Of a DNA stretch of 55,934 bases, positions 43,001 through 53,830 are shown piece after piece. This DNA comes from Maricaulis sp048270265. GTDB lineage: Bacteria > Pseudomonadota > Alphaproteobacteria > Caulobacterales > Maricaulaceae. Made by a program: the position numbers and the translations under genes. Every line of letters begins with the position of its first letter. Position 1 is the first letter of the stretch. The stretch covers positions 1 through 55,934 of the forward strand of contig NZ_JBLWTD010000020.1 in assembly GCF_048270265.1 (NCBI RefSeq). Direction: 5' to 3'. The notes under the pieces were generated by a model. That model was given only the letters and a program-made list of their open reading frames with translations. It did no database searches and had not been told where the DNA came from.

Positions 43001-44206
43001 ATGGCCATCTCGAATGCCCTGATCCTCGCGATTGCCCTGCTCACCGGCATTTTGCTGGCGCTGCCGCGCGTCGCCGAAAACCGTCTGTGGCGCGCGACGA
43101 TCACGCCGCTCGCCTCGATCATCGGCAGCGGTTTCCTCGTACTCGGACCGGTGCTGGAAACTTCCTATGGCTATCTCGCGCCGCTGGTGATGGCGGGCCT
43201 GTGCGCGGGGGCCTGGATGTTCGGTGCCGCGATCCGCGCCAATATCCATCGGCTCGAACAGACCGGTGGCCAGCGCAGCGTGCTGGAGAACCGCCTCGAG
43301 ACCGCCGCCTCCTGGGTGCTGGCCTTCGCCTACATCATTTCGGTCGCCTATTATCTCAACCTGCTCGGCGCCTTCGGCGTCAGCCTGACCGAGGTCGATG
43401 ACCGGTTTCATGCGCGCCTGCTCGCCAGCGCCGTGCTGGTGCTGATCCTGGTGGTGGGCTGGACGCGCGGCTTTCATGCGCTGGAGCGGCTGGAACAGGT
43501 CTCGGTCGGTATCAAGCTGGCGATCATTGCCGGGCTGATTTTCGGACTGATCCTGTTCAATGCCGAGCATTTGCGCGCCGGCGACCTGCAATTCACCCCG
43601 CCGGAACTGACCGGCTGGCCGGCCATCACCCTGGCCTTCGGCCTGATCGTCACCATCCAGGGCTTCGAGACCTCACGCTATCTCAAGGCCAGCTATGACG
43701 CCGCCACCCGGATCCGCTCGATGCGGCGGGCGCAGCTGATCTCGACGGCGATCTATATCGTCTATATCGGCCTGATCGCCTACGTCTTCACGCCCAGCGA
43801 GCTGCCTTTCAGCGAGACGGCGATCATCGACATGATGCGGATCGTGGCGCCCATTCTTCCTGTCCTGCTGGTCGCTGCCGCTCTGAGCGCCCAGTTCAGC
43901 GCTGCCGTCGCCGATACCGGCGGCTCGGGTGGTCTGATGGTGGAATTGAGCGGTGGCCGCATCAAGCTGCGCCAGGCCTATGCCGTGCTGGTCGGGGCCG
44001 GACTGGTGCTGACCTGGACGGCCAATCTGTTCGAGATCATCGCCTACGCCTCGCGTGCCTTCGCGCTCTATTACGCGCTGCAGGCCGCACTCGCGGCATT
44101 GGGTGCCCGCCGGGCCGGCGGCCAGCCCTTGCGCATGGCGGGCTATGCCAGCCTGTGCCTGCTCGGGCTGGCGATCACCGCCTTCGGGACGCCGGTGGAG
44201 GGTTAG
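43001..44206 (+). CDS. Polytopic membrane protein of APC/LeuT-fold character
   Basis: A 401-residue protein with about 10-11 membrane segments. The N-terminal ITPLASIIGSGFLVLGPV glycine turn resembles the unwound helix 1 of amino-acid permeases (APC superfamily), and further segments agree. No precise subfamily can be named. It starts 27 bp after purA and could be read with it, though purA usually stands alone. The substrate is unknown. Confidence 0.85.
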   Translation: MAISNALILAIALLTGILLALPRVAENRLWRATITPLASIIGSGFLVLGPVLETSYGYLAPLVMAGLCAGAWMFGAAIRANIHRLEQTGGQRSVLENRLETAASWVLAFAYIISVAYYLNLLGAFGVSLTEVDDRFHARLLASAVLVLILVVGWTRGFHALERLEQVSVGIKLAIIAGLIFGLILFNAEHLRAGDLQFTPPELTGWPAITLAFGLIVTIQGFETSRYLKASYDAATRIRSMRRAQLISTAIYIVYIGLIAYVFTPSELPFSETAIIDMMRIVAPILPVLLVAAALSAQFSAAVADTGGSGGLMVELSGGRIKLRQAYAVLVGAGLVLTWTANLFEIIAYASRAFALYYALQAALAALGARRAGGQPLRMAGYASLCLLGLAITAFGTPVEG

Positions 44207-44323
44207 TCTGGCAGTATTCAGTTTGATATCGACGGGCTGACTTCTCGGCCTTAAGGTTGTCGCTGACGGTAAGTCACTCATCCGGTTGCCGTGCGGCAGT
44301 CTGTATTGAGGCCCCGACCTTTG

Positions 44324-46051
44324 ATGATGCGACCCCGCTCAATCCTGCTGCCCCTCCTATGTGCGCTGACCCTGAGCGGTTTCAGTCCGGCGAGCGCGGA
44401 TGACCGGGTCAAGATTGAGCTCACCATTCCGGATACCGCAACACCTGCCGCTCCATGGGCCTATCAGGTCCGCTACACCATCCCGGCTTTGGGGATGGCC
44501 TCGCTGGACGTGCGCGACATGAGCCGCAGAACCCCGGATTGCCCGGGCGTGGCCTATGAGATTGTGAGCGTGGCGAACGCCGATCTCTCGCCGCTCGATC
44601 TCCAGCGCGACGGTCGTATCGGCCTTGTGCCGCGGAGCGCAGACCCGGTCGAGATCACCTATCGCGTCTCGGCTGTCCTGGCGCCAGGGGAGGTGACGAT
44701 CAACAATGTGCTTGCCTGCAATGTCATCATCACCGATGGCGGCAATGCGTTCATTGACGGGCAGGCGGTATTCTTGGCGCCAAGGCCGCTTGATGAGCAG
44801 GGCGCCCCCTTCCGGTTCGGCGCGACCGAGCTCAGGCTGGTGGGCCTGCCGGATGGCGCGCCCGCCATATTGCCGGGAGCCGCGGAGGTCTCGCCAGGTG
44901 TCTGGCAGGTCGACCATTTTGACGAATTGCGCTTCTCCTATCTCGCGACAGGTGGCTGGAGTGGAAGGCCAAATCGGGCAGACGGGTCCGAAGCCGTCAC
45001 CTATAGCTGGTCTCTGGGGCGTGATGGTGCTGAAGATGAGGCGGTGCCGTTGGCCGTCTCTGATCTGGCCGGTCGCATGTTGGACCACCTCGAAACCGCC
45101 TGGGGTGAGGTGGGGATTACGGACTATGCCGTCCTTCTCATCGAAACGAGTGGCCGGCACGGCGATTTCGCCAATCTCACCGGAACAGCCCGGCAAGACG
45201 CGCAGGTGATGTTCTACAGTCCCGGCGCAGAGCTGCGGCTGCCGCTGCTCGGCGTCGCTCATGAAATCGCCCATCTCTGGGCCCCCGGCCGGCTCGGCGT
45301 GCCTGATCCGGACGCGACGTCAAACTGGATCGGCGAGGGGCTGGCCGACTTTACCGCCTATAGGGTATTGATTGCGCTCGGCGCGCTGGAGCCGGGCGCG
45401 TTGCAGGATCGCGCCAATATCGCTCTGCAGAACAGGCAGCTGGGGCACACGCCCGAGCTGGAAGTTTATGACTACGGGTTTCTCGCCTGGCTCTATCTGG
45501 CCGCGCAGACCGATGGCGATCCGCTCGCGCCCGCCATTGACGACTTCGTGCGGGAGCTCATGCGCGGCAACGCAGCGCCGATCTCCGCAGCCCGCTTCTG
45601 GTCAACGGCCAGCCATCTCGGGCTTTTTCGGGGTGAGATGGGCGCGCCGGCGCTCGAGCAGCGTTTGCCGTGCAGACTGAGCCTCGGCGAAGCTGAGTAT
45701 GCGCTTGTCGAGGGAGTGTGGCCGCAATACGGGATCGGCTGGACGCTGTCCGATGAGCTGGCGGGCGTGATTGCCGAGGTTGAGGCCGACGGGCCGGCCG
45801 CGCGCGCCGGTTTTCAGGCGGGTGACCGGATTCTGACGCTGCAAACGGGCGGGTTCGGCAATATCCATCGCCCGGTCAGGATCGAGTTCATCTCAGGCGG
45901 CGAGCACCAGATCCGATCCATTCTTCCAAGGCGCGAGATGGGCGCGCAAAGCTATCTGCAATATGTCGCTGATATTCCGGCGACCCGGCTCTGGGCCGAC
46001 ATTGCGCCCCCCGTCCGATGCCAGCCCTTGGCAAACCAGGCGGTGCGCTGA
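44324..46051 (+). CDS. M61-like PDZ metallopeptidase, secreted
   Basis: A 575-residue protein with a signal peptide (RSILLPLLCALTLSGFSPASA). It has the gluzincin zinc site HEIAH at 313-317 with the third ligand Glu338 (NWIGEGLADF), typical of M61 glycyl aminopeptidase-like enzymes, and a C-terminal PDZ domain (about 490-550, VEADGPAARAGFQAGDRILTL). It is probably a periplasmic peptidase. The start is taken as ATG 44324, the first of two adjacent ATGs; an upstream in-frame GTG (44291) would add 11 residues. The ribosome site is weak. Confidence 0.85.
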   Translation: MMRPRSILLPLLCALTLSGFSPASADDRVKIELTIPDTATPAAPWAYQVRYTIPALGMASLDVRDMSRRTPDCPGVAYEIVSVANADLSPLDLQRDGRIGLVPRSADPVEITYRVSAVLAPGEVTINNVLACNVIITDGGNAFIDGQAVFLAPRPLDEQGAPFRFGATELRLVGLPDGAPAILPGAAEVSPGVWQVDHFDELRFSYLATGGWSGRPNRADGSEAVTYSWSLGRDGAEDEAVPLAVSDLAGRMLDHLETAWGEVGITDYAVLLIETSGRHGDFANLTGTARQDAQVMFYSPGAELRLPLLGVAHEIAHLWAPGRLGVPDPDATSNWIGEGLADFTAYRVLIALGALEPGALQDRANIALQNRQLGHTPELEVYDYGFLAWLYLAAQTDGDPLAPAIDDFVRELMRGNAAPISAARFWSTASHLGLFRGEMGAPALEQRLPCRLSLGEAEYALVEGVWPQYGIGWTLSDELAGVIAEVEADGPAARAGFQAGDRILTLQTGGFGNIHRPVRIEFISGGEHQIRSILPRREMGAQSYLQYVADIPATRLWADIAPPVRCQPLANQAVR

Positions 46052-46055
46052 GCCC

Positions 46056-47150
46056 CTACTCCGCCGCGACCATGCGCGGCTGGCGCATCCAGTTCAGCAG
46101 GCGGGGCTTCATGGCCAGGGCTGGCTTTTCAACTGTCACCCGCAGCACCCACCCGGCGGCGACGGCGCTGACGGTCATGATGGCGAACAGGGCGTTGGCA
46201 CCGATACCCGGCATCAGGGCGAAGGCCATCATGCCCAGCGGCCAGTGCAGGATATAGACGCCGTAGGAGACATCCTCGACCTCGCGCAGGGCCTTGCCGA
46301 TCCGGCCGGGCACATCGAGGAAGCCGACCCAGAGGTAAAGCCAGGCGAGGGCGATCTGCAGCATCACCGGGCCCAGGGCCGTACCCTGGCTGGCGATGGC
46401 GGCGAGCAGGGCCAGGCCGACATAGCCGGCAGAGAGCGGGATCTGGTCACGGGCGGCATAGAAGCCGGCGCCGATCATGAAGGCCGGGCCAAAACGGGCC
46501 ATCGAGCCGATCGTGCCTTCGCCAATGCCGCTATAGCCGAAGATCTGGTAGAGGGCGCCGAAGCTGACGGCGAGACCGGCCCAGATCAGGATCACGGTGC
46601 GCGAACGATAGAGGCCGACAGCAGCCAGCAGGCCGACGCCGAGATAGGCGAGCAATTCATAGCGGATCGTCCACAGCGCACCATTCATCGTGCCGCCGAT
46701 GGGCGAGGCATTGAACACTTCCGGCAGGCCGGCCAGCGGGTCGGCCTGGGAGATCACCATCAGCGGGAATTGCAGGGTCTGGCTATTGCTCCAGTACTCG
46801 GACAGCGACAGCTCGGTGAAGAGCGGGCCGACGACGAGCCACATCAGCAGGACGGCCGCAATCAGGCCCGGGAAGATGCGCAGCACCCGTGACAGGGTGA
46901 AGGACGTCATGTCGGGGCGGTTGAGCAGGCTGGCGGTGATCATATAGCCGGACAGGATGAAGAAGCCGTCGAGCGCCAGCTGTACCGTCGCATCGACAAA
47001 TTCCGGCCAGACACCGTGATAGGGCAGACCCATCGGGATCAAAACCGCATGGGCATAGACAACGACAATCGCGAAGGCGATCCGCATGGCGGTAAATGTG
47101 TTCGACTTGTTTTCGAGCCGGCCATGGCCGGAATGAAAGATCGCCCGCAT
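46056..47150 (-). CDS. Acyltransferase 3 family protein (OafA-like)
   Basis: A 364-residue membrane acyltransferase with about 10 helices. The conserved early SNTFTAMRIAFAIVVVYAH segment places the catalytic His at about residue 34, and GYMITASLL is the second conserved motif. The family transfers acetyl or other acyl groups to exported sugars. The ATG is at 47150. A divergent promoter region of 179 bp separates it from the next gene. Confidence 0.93.
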   Translation of the reverse strand: MRAIFHSGHGRLENKSNTFTAMRIAFAIVVVYAHAVLIPMGLPYHGVWPEFVDATVQLALDGFFILSGYMITASLLNRPDMTSFTLSRVLRIFPGLIAAVLLMWLVVGPLFTELSLSEYWSNSQTLQFPLMVISQADPLAGLPEVFNASPIGGTMNGALWTIRYELLAYLGVGLLAAVGLYRSRTVILIWAGLAVSFGALYQIFGYSGIGEGTIGSMARFGPAFMIGAGFYAARDQIPLSAGYVGLALLAAIASQGTALGPVMLQIALAWLYLWVGFLDVPGRIGKALREVEDVSYGVYILHWPLGMMAFALMPGIGANALFAIMTVSAVAAGWVLRVTVEKPALAMKPRLLNWMRQPRMVAAE

Positions 47151-47329
47151 GATTTCGTCCTCATTTGATCGTTTGTGTTAGGGAAGTAGCAATATCCGGG
47201 CCGCGCAGCGCAGAGCCGGAAACCTTTCGTTATTGAATTGAATTTGTTGAAAAAACCGGCGCCCAACTTGGGCCTGGCTTAAGCCGGGCTGCCCAGACTT
47301 TCTCCCGTATTGGGAAAAGGGAGGGGCGA

Positions 47330-47851
47330 ATGTCCCGTTTTCGGTTGCATTCTTCACTGGCGGTTGCGCTGAGCCTTGGGCTGCAAGCCGGGTTCACCGC
47401 CCCGGCCCTGGCCGATGATTGTTCGCGCTTTGCGCAGGCGCGCGATGCCTATCTCGGCCAGACCGGCGACGGCATGGCCGCCGCGCTGGAGCAGATGGCG
47501 CGCCAGCGCAATATCCCGGTTGAGGCTGCGGCCTTCTACTGGGGCGGTACCCTGTTGCAGGCCGACGACCGCGCCAGTCTCGCCAGCCTGGCCCAACTCA
47601 CCCTGGCCACCTATCAGTGGGATGACAATTCGGACCGGGCCGAGCATGCCATGACCCGCATTGCCGACGAACATGGCAGCCGCGTGGCCGCGCTCTATGC
47701 CGGCCTGATGTTCTCCGATGGCCGTGGCGTGCCCGATCCCTACCGGGCCCGCGCCTATCTCGCCGATGCGGCGCAGGGCGGCAATCGCGATGCGGCGGCC
47801 TTCCTGCCCATGCATGATGCCTGTTTCGGGCAAAGGATGGCGCTGAACTGA
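47330..47851 (+). CDS. Secreted Sel1/TPR-like protein
   Basis: A 173-residue protein with a signal peptide (about 1-28, ending TAPALA). The mature part consists of helical repeats similar to Sel1, including AALYAGLMFSDGRGVPDPYRARAYL. Two cysteines, one in DDCSRF and one near the C-terminus (DACFGQR), could form a disulfide. Function unknown. The start codon follows GGGAGGGGCG. Confidence 0.8.
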   Translation: MSRFRLHSSLAVALSLGLQAGFTAPALADDCSRFAQARDAYLGQTGDGMAAALEQMARQRNIPVEAAAFYWGGTLLQADDRASLASLAQLTLATYQWDDNSDRAEHAMTRIADEHGSRVAALYAGLMFSDGRGVPDPYRARAYLADAAQGGNRDAAAFLPMHDACFGQRMALN

Positions 47852-47970
47852 GACGGGCGGGGCGGGCCGCCTTTCGCACCCGGCGGTACCACCGGTCTCT
47901 CGCTTGACGGCAACGTCCCGGTCTTGCTTAGTCTGGCTTGCCCCTTTCCATCAGACCATCGGAAATATGC

Positions 47971-48525
47971 GTGGATTCGATTGCCGACCTTGAGCGTGCT
48001 CTGGCCCATGAGCTTGATACCGGGGAGCGTATTCTCTGGTCGGGCAAGCCCGATGCCTGGAAGCTGGGGTGGGATCGCGGCGGCTGGGCATTTCTGGTCT
48101 CGGCCGCAATCCTGAGCCTGCTCCTGGGTGTCATGGTTTTGGGCACGCGCCTGCCAGCCATCTGGTTGGGGGATGCGCGGATTGTCTTCATAGTGTTGGT
48201 CGCGGTGGCCGCGTTTGTGACAAGCCGGTCCGCGATGAAAATTCTCGACGGACACCATGTCAGATATGTGTTGACCGACCGGCGACTGATCGTGCTCGAA
48301 CCCGAGGCGGTGACGGTCAGCTTCGCGCCAAAGGCGCTCTCGGAGCTGATCTGTGTGGGCGATGACAGCCGTGGGAGCTTGCTCATAACGAAAGGGTATT
48401 GGAGCAATTTGGGGAACGGAGCCCGCTGGGTGCCGGCGACGGGGTTGATCGGTATCGAAAAGCCACGTGAAGTGCACCGCCTGATCCGCAAACACCTGCT
48501 GGGGGCGAGCACTGATGACCGCTGA
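47971..48525 (+). CDS. Membrane PH-domain protein, paralogue 1
   Basis: A 184-residue protein. It opens with a TGERILWSGKPDAWK motif (about residues 17-31), then has two membrane helices (WAFLVSAAILSLLLGVMVLG and the next), followed by a YVLTDRRLIVLEPEA strand and a GLIGIEKPREVHRLIRK C-terminus. This is the layout of bacterial PH-domain (bPH/DUF304-like) membrane proteins. It is the first of three tandem paralogues. I prefer the GTG at 47971; the TTG at 47938 would add 11 residues. Confidence 0.85.
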   Translation: MDSIADLERALAHELDTGERILWSGKPDAWKLGWDRGGWAFLVSAAILSLLLGVMVLGTRLPAIWLGDARIVFIVLVAVAAFVTSRSAMKILDGHHVRYVLTDRRLIVLEPEAVTVSFAPKALSELICVGDDSRGSLLITKGYWSNLGNGARWVPATGLIGIEKPREVHRLIRKHLLGASTDDR

Positions 48526-49060
48526 GCTGCAATCCATTTTCCAGCCTGAGCTCGATCCCGGAGAACGCATCCTTTGGACGGGCCGGCCCACACCGGCACG
48601 CCTTGCCATGATGAAGTACGGCCTGCCGATGGCCGTCCTGTTTTTCGCCTGTGTGTGGGCCATCCCCTCGATGATCGAAGAAGTCAGTATCGGTCGGCCC
48701 CAATCGGCCGTGGCGATTGCGGTGGCCTGTGCTCTGGTGATTCTCTTCACCGGCTTTTTCGTGGCGGCCCTGGGCGCCTGGCGCACAGTCTATGCCGTCA
48801 CCGACAGGCGCGTGCTGGTCGTGACCCCGCCGGGTTTTCTGCAGTCCAAGACCAGCGCTCTCAGCTATCCGCCGGCGATGATCACCCAAATACAGCGCAG
48901 CGGGGATGATGAGGTCGCCGATCTGATCTTCGTCAAGACGCATACTCCGCAGAATCGTCACGCCGCCCTGTCGGTGGTACAGCCCTTCCAGGGGCTGATC
49001 GGGATTGCGGATGCCCGCCGGGTTGAACGGCTGATACGGCAAACGCTGCTGCGCGGATAA
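48515..49060 (+). CDS. Membrane PH-domain protein, paralogue 2
   Basis: A 181-residue paralogue of the preceding gene, whose end it overlaps by 11 bp. It has DPGERILWTGRPTPAR at the start, two membrane helices (MAVLFFACVWAIPSMI and AVACALVILFTGFFVAALGA), YAVTDRRVLVVTPPG, and GIADARRVERLIRQTL at the end. It is probably a bPH membrane protein. The group may form a complex. Confidence 0.88.
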   Translation: MTAELQSIFQPELDPGERILWTGRPTPARLAMMKYGLPMAVLFFACVWAIPSMIEEVSIGRPQSAVAIAVACALVILFTGFFVAALGAWRTVYAVTDRRVLVVTPPGFLQSKTSALSYPPAMITQIQRSGDDEVADLIFVKTHTPQNRHAALSVVQPFQGLIGIADARRVERLIRQTLLRG

Positions 49061-49091
49061 CATCGGCAATCGGGGCAATAACGGGGCGGGC

Positions 49092-49691
49092 ATGACCAGT
49101 AGCAGTCAGGCAATCGAAGCGGAGCTGCAGCCGGGCGAGCGGGTTGAATGGGCGGGCCGTCCGCAATTGCTCTATGTGGCCGGGGCGTTCGGGATGCGGC
49201 TGATTTATTTGCTCTGCATGGTCGCGCTCGGATTGGTCGGCGGGCTGACCGCCTATATCCAGGTGCTGGCACCGGCGGCGGACGGTCTCGCCAATAGCGG
49301 CCTGGCGCCACCGCTCGATTATGTGATTGCCTTCATCATCGGCGTCTTTCTGTTGATGGGGGCATCGTCCCTGTTTTCGCTGCCCGGACTGGTGATCACC
49401 ACGTTTCGCAATGCGACGGCCCGATACGCATTGACCGACCGGCGCCTGATTCTGGTGCGCGGCCTGCTTTTCAAACAGGTTCGCAGCCTCGGCGAGGGTA
49501 GTATCACGGATATCTCCCGCCTGGCCGGGCTGGGCGGGGCGAGCCTGCTGATCAATCAGACGTCCTCGCCCTTCGGCATCCGCGACCCCGCACAGGCGCT
49601 GATCGGACTGGCCGATGCGCAGGCGGTCGAGGCACGGCTGCTCAAGCGCTTCATGCCGACCCCTGCCGCCCGGAAACACCGTCCGGCCTAG
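49092..49691 (+). CDS. Membrane PH-domain protein, paralogue 3
   Basis: A 199-residue third paralogue, with QPGERVEWAGRPQLLY, two or three membrane helices (about 30-55 and 75-105), ARYALTDRRLILVRGLLF and a GLADAQAVEARLLKRF end. It lies 31 bp after paralogue 2 and its stop (TAG) shares bases with the stop of the minus-strand gene, overlapping by four. Confidence 0.88.
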   Translation: MTSSSQAIEAELQPGERVEWAGRPQLLYVAGAFGMRLIYLLCMVALGLVGGLTAYIQVLAPAADGLANSGLAPPLDYVIAFIIGVFLLMGASSLFSLPGLVITTFRNATARYALTDRRLILVRGLLFKQVRSLGEGSITDISRLAGLGGASLLINQTSSPFGIRDPAQALIGLADAQAVEARLLKRFMPTPAARKHRPA

Positions 49692-50242
49692 CCCTGTTCC
49701 GCCTCGCAGCGTTCGAAGGGGCGCAGCACATCATCATTCATCGCGGCGCCGTGGACGCCCGGTGCGCGGGCCGGGTGGACCAGGATGATCGGCTCGCCAT
49801 TATAAGTGAGGACGGCGCTGACAAGCTCGGCATCGCCGTCAGGATTGGTGAGGATGAGGCTCCGTAGCGGGTAGGGCGGTGAACCATCCGCCGGGGTGTG
49901 CCAGCCATCGACCATATTGATGATGCGCCTGCCGTGGTCGAATTCCGCGTCCGGGCCCGGCTCGGCCAGGGAGAGCGCATAGCTGAGCCGGTAGCGCGCC
50001 GCCGCGCCGCCGAGGCTGAGGATGAGGTCGCCGGCCTCGCCATCGACCCAGGCGGGATGATCCGGCGGCGTGCGAACCTCGAGGTCGAACCAGCGCGCCG
50101 ACGCGTCGCCGCAGGCGGAGCCGCCATCGGCCAGGCGCTCGACATAATGGCCATTGGGCAAGGCGGGCAGGCCCGGGAGCTCGGCGGGCGCGTCGGCGCC
50201 CTGCAGCAGAAGGGTGGCGAGCAGGCTTGTTGCGATCAGCAT
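49688..50242 (-). CDS. Secreted hypothetical protein, paralogue A
   Basis: A 184-residue protein with a short signal peptide (MLIATSLLATLLLQGADA). The mature part shares NGHYVERLADGGSACGD, ARWFDLEVRTPP and the C-terminal LRPFERCEA with the next gene upstream. It has two cysteines, in GSACGD and ERCEA, likely a disulfide. No known family. It is the downstream gene of a pair separated by 11 bp. Confidence 0.88.
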   Translation of the reverse strand: MLIATSLLATLLLQGADAPAELPGLPALPNGHYVERLADGGSACGDASARWFDLEVRTPPDHPAWVDGEAGDLILSLGGAAARYRLSYALSLAEPGPDAEFDHGRRIINMVDGWHTPADGSPPYPLRSLILTNPDGDAELVSAVLTYNGEPIILVHPARAPGVHGAAMNDDVLRPFERCEAEQG

Positions 50243-50253
50243 GGCAGTTTCCG

Positions 50254-50787
50254 TCAGTCTGCGCCGGCCCGGCAGCGCTCGAAGGGCTGGAGGTCGACGC
50301 CATTGGCCAGGGCGCCATGGGTGCGCGGCTCGTGGGCTGTGATCACCAGGTGAATCGGCGGCCCGCCGTCGGAGGCGGAGGCATTGGTGAGTTCGGCATC
50401 GCCATTGGCGCTGGTGAGAAAACTGGTTCGCAAGGTGTAGGTCCCGTCCTCCAGCGTCACACTGCCATCGATCATGTGCATCGTGCGCATGTCGAAAGCC
50501 GGGTCCGGTTCGGCGAAGGAGAGCGCGTAGGTGAGCCGGTAATCCACCGGCGCGGCCCCCAGCGCGATCACGAGGCTGCCGGCATGGCCGTCAATACCGG
50601 AGGGCGAGTTCGGCGGGGTGCGGACATCAAGGTCGAACCAGCGCGCCGTGGCATCGCCGCAGGCCGAGCCGCCATCGGCGAGGCGCTCGACATAATGCCC
50701 GTTGGGAAAGGCGGGCAGGCCCTGGGGGGCTGCCGGCGCTGCGCCCTGGAGCAGCGTGGCGGCGAGCAGGCTGGTGATGACGAGCAT
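50254..50787 (-). CDS. Secreted hypothetical protein, paralogue B
   Basis: A 177-residue protein, upstream gene of the pair. It has a signal peptide (MLVITSLLAATLLQGAAPA) and the same conserved blocks as paralogue A: NGHYVERLADGGSACGD, ARWFDLDVRTPP and LQPFERCRA. The second cysteine sits in the C-terminal ERC motif. The start ATG at 50787 opens the signal peptide; the further open frame has no support. Function unknown. Confidence 0.88.
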   Translation of the reverse strand: MLVITSLLAATLLQGAAPAAPQGLPAFPNGHYVERLADGGSACGDATARWFDLDVRTPPNSPSGIDGHAGSLVIALGAAPVDYRLTYALSFAEPDPAFDMRTMHMIDGSVTLEDGTYTLRTSFLTSANGDAELTNASASDGGPPIHLVITAHEPRTHGALANGVDLQPFERCRAGAD

Positions 50788-50923
50788 GGCATTCCCCTCA
50801 TTTGACCATCCCAGTCTAGCGGCCAGGGCCGTGCAGGGCATCCCCGGAACGGGGGAGGGCCGCTGCGGGACCCCGAACCCGCTTGCCAGAATCGCCCCGC
50901 GCCTGCATTGTCGCCACCAGATT

Positions 50924-51007
50924 TCCGAGGGGCGTCCCGCTGGCCAGCCAGCGTGACTGAGAAGCACCCTTAGGACCGGATCCGGGTCATGCCGGCGGCG
51001 GGACGGA
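50924..51007 (+). promoter_or_regulatory. TPP riboswitch (THI element)
   Basis: The conserved CTGAGA loop is at 50957-50962, followed by ACCC, then GACCGGATCCGG and ATGCCGGCG, the P4/P5 pattern of the thi-box. GAGGGGCGTC precedes it, with an extra perfect P3a hairpin (CGCTGG-CCAG-CCAGCG). The P1 strand at the 3' end (CGGA) overlaps the ribosome site of the gene at 51015, so ligand binding would hide it and repress translation. Confidence 0.9.
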
Positions 51008-51014
51008 GAGGGTG

Positions 51015-51380
51015 ATGGACGAAACCGAATTCAACGCATTCTGCGGCACGCTGCCCGCCACCAGCACGGTTGTGCAATGGGGCGAGGCGCATGTCTGGAA
51101 AGTGGGCGGCAAGATCTTCGCCGTTGGCGGCTGGGCCAAGGACATTGAAGGCTTCGCCATCTCCTTCAAATGCTCGCCCCTGACCTTCGAGATATACAAG
51201 GACGAACCGGGCATCCGCCCCGCCCCCTATCTCGCCGCGCGCGGGATGAGCTGGCTGCAATGGACCGGCCCCGAGACCCTCGATACCGACACGCTGCGCG
51301 ACTATCTCGGCGAAAGCCACCGGCTGGTCGCGGCCGGGCTGACGAAGAAGGCGCGCGCCGAGCTGGGCCTGGACGAATGA
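51015..51380 (+). CDS. YjbR/MmcQ family DNA-binding-like protein under TPP riboswitch control
   Basis: A 121-residue protein of the YjbR/MmcQ (CyaY-like fold) family. VVQWGEAHVWKVGGKIFAVG matches the core. The ending LTKKARAELGLDE is typical of the family. Its function is not settled; the fold often suggests DNA binding or metal/cofactor handling. It lies 7 bp after the riboswitch and overlaps the next gene by four bases as ATGA, so it starts a thiC operon. Confidence 0.93.
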   Translation: MDETEFNAFCGTLPATSTVVQWGEAHVWKVGGKIFAVGGWAKDIEGFAISFKCSPLTFEIYKDEPGIRPAPYLAARGMSWLQWTGPETLDTDTLRDYLGESHRLVAAGLTKKARAELGLDE

Positions 51381-51823
51381 CGCCGCCAGTCTCCACCTGG
51401 CTCATCCTCATGGCCGCAGCGACGATCTGGCTTGGCTCGGCCGCGTGGATGTTGTTCCAGGCACCGCGTCCCGTCGAAACGGTTCTGCGCCTGACCGGTG
51501 ATCCCGGCCTGCGGCGGCGGGTCTTCCTTCCTGTCGGCGCGGTCGGACTGGTGGTGATCGCGATCCAGCTCGTCTCGCCCGGCGCGCGCGATCTGGAGAA
51601 CGGGCTGAACCTGCTGACCTTCGCCCTCGCCGGCGGGTGTGTCTGGTTGAGCCTGAATGCCTTCCTCACCTGGCGGCCTTCGCCGGCCTATCTCAAGATC
51701 CTGCAGGGCTGGGCCCGCGCGCTCCGTCTCATCTTCCGCTGGGTTGTCGCACCGTTCCATATCGGACTTTCAGCCGCGGCCCTCTTCTTCCTCATTCGTT
51801 TGCACCCCTTTACCGCCCTCTAG
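51377..51823 (+). CDS. Small multi-pass membrane protein in the thiC operon
   Basis: A 148-residue protein with about four membrane helices: WLILMAAATIWLGSAAWML, then GVGLVV-type and TFALAGGCVWLSLNAFL stretches, and a final FHIGLSAAALFFLIRL. No family recognised. It overlaps the YjbR gene by ATGA and ends 10 bp before thiC. Its place behind a TPP riboswitch suggests a thiamine-related role, such as transport of a thiamine precursor; that is inference. Confidence 0.85.
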   Translation: MTPPVSTWLILMAAATIWLGSAAWMLFQAPRPVETVLRLTGDPGLRRRVFLPVGAVGLVVIAIQLVSPGARDLENGLNLLTFALAGGCVWLSLNAFLTWRPSPAYLKILQGWARALRLIFRWVVAPFHIGLSAAALFFLIRLHPFTAL

Positions 51824-51833
51824 GACACCCCCA

Positions 51834-53710
<1,877 letters not shown>

Positions 53711-53714
<4 letters not shown>

Positions 53715-53800
53715 CGGGCTGAGGGACTGGCACCTCCGGTGCCTGTCCCGGGGAAGACTCCGTTTTCCCATGGGACGCGTACCAGAGATACACGTCCCTC
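53711..53800. repeat. Palindromic element, copy 1
   Basis: About 90 bp with two hairpins: GGCACC-TCC-GGTGCC (53729-53743) and GGGACG...CGTCCC (53772-53798). About 90% identical to 54250-54340. It follows the thiC stop directly; an 11-bp CGATTGATTGA flanks it at 53704-53714 and 53821-53831. Confidence 0.85.
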
Positions 53801-53830
53801 GTTGAGCCAAGCCAGGGAGGCGATTGATTG

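Noticed and set aside
47255..47290. GCCCA...TGGGC hairpin followed by six T on the minus strand as a terminator
   Set aside because: The stem is short and would lie ahead of the acyltransferase gene with no minus-strand gene upstream to terminate.
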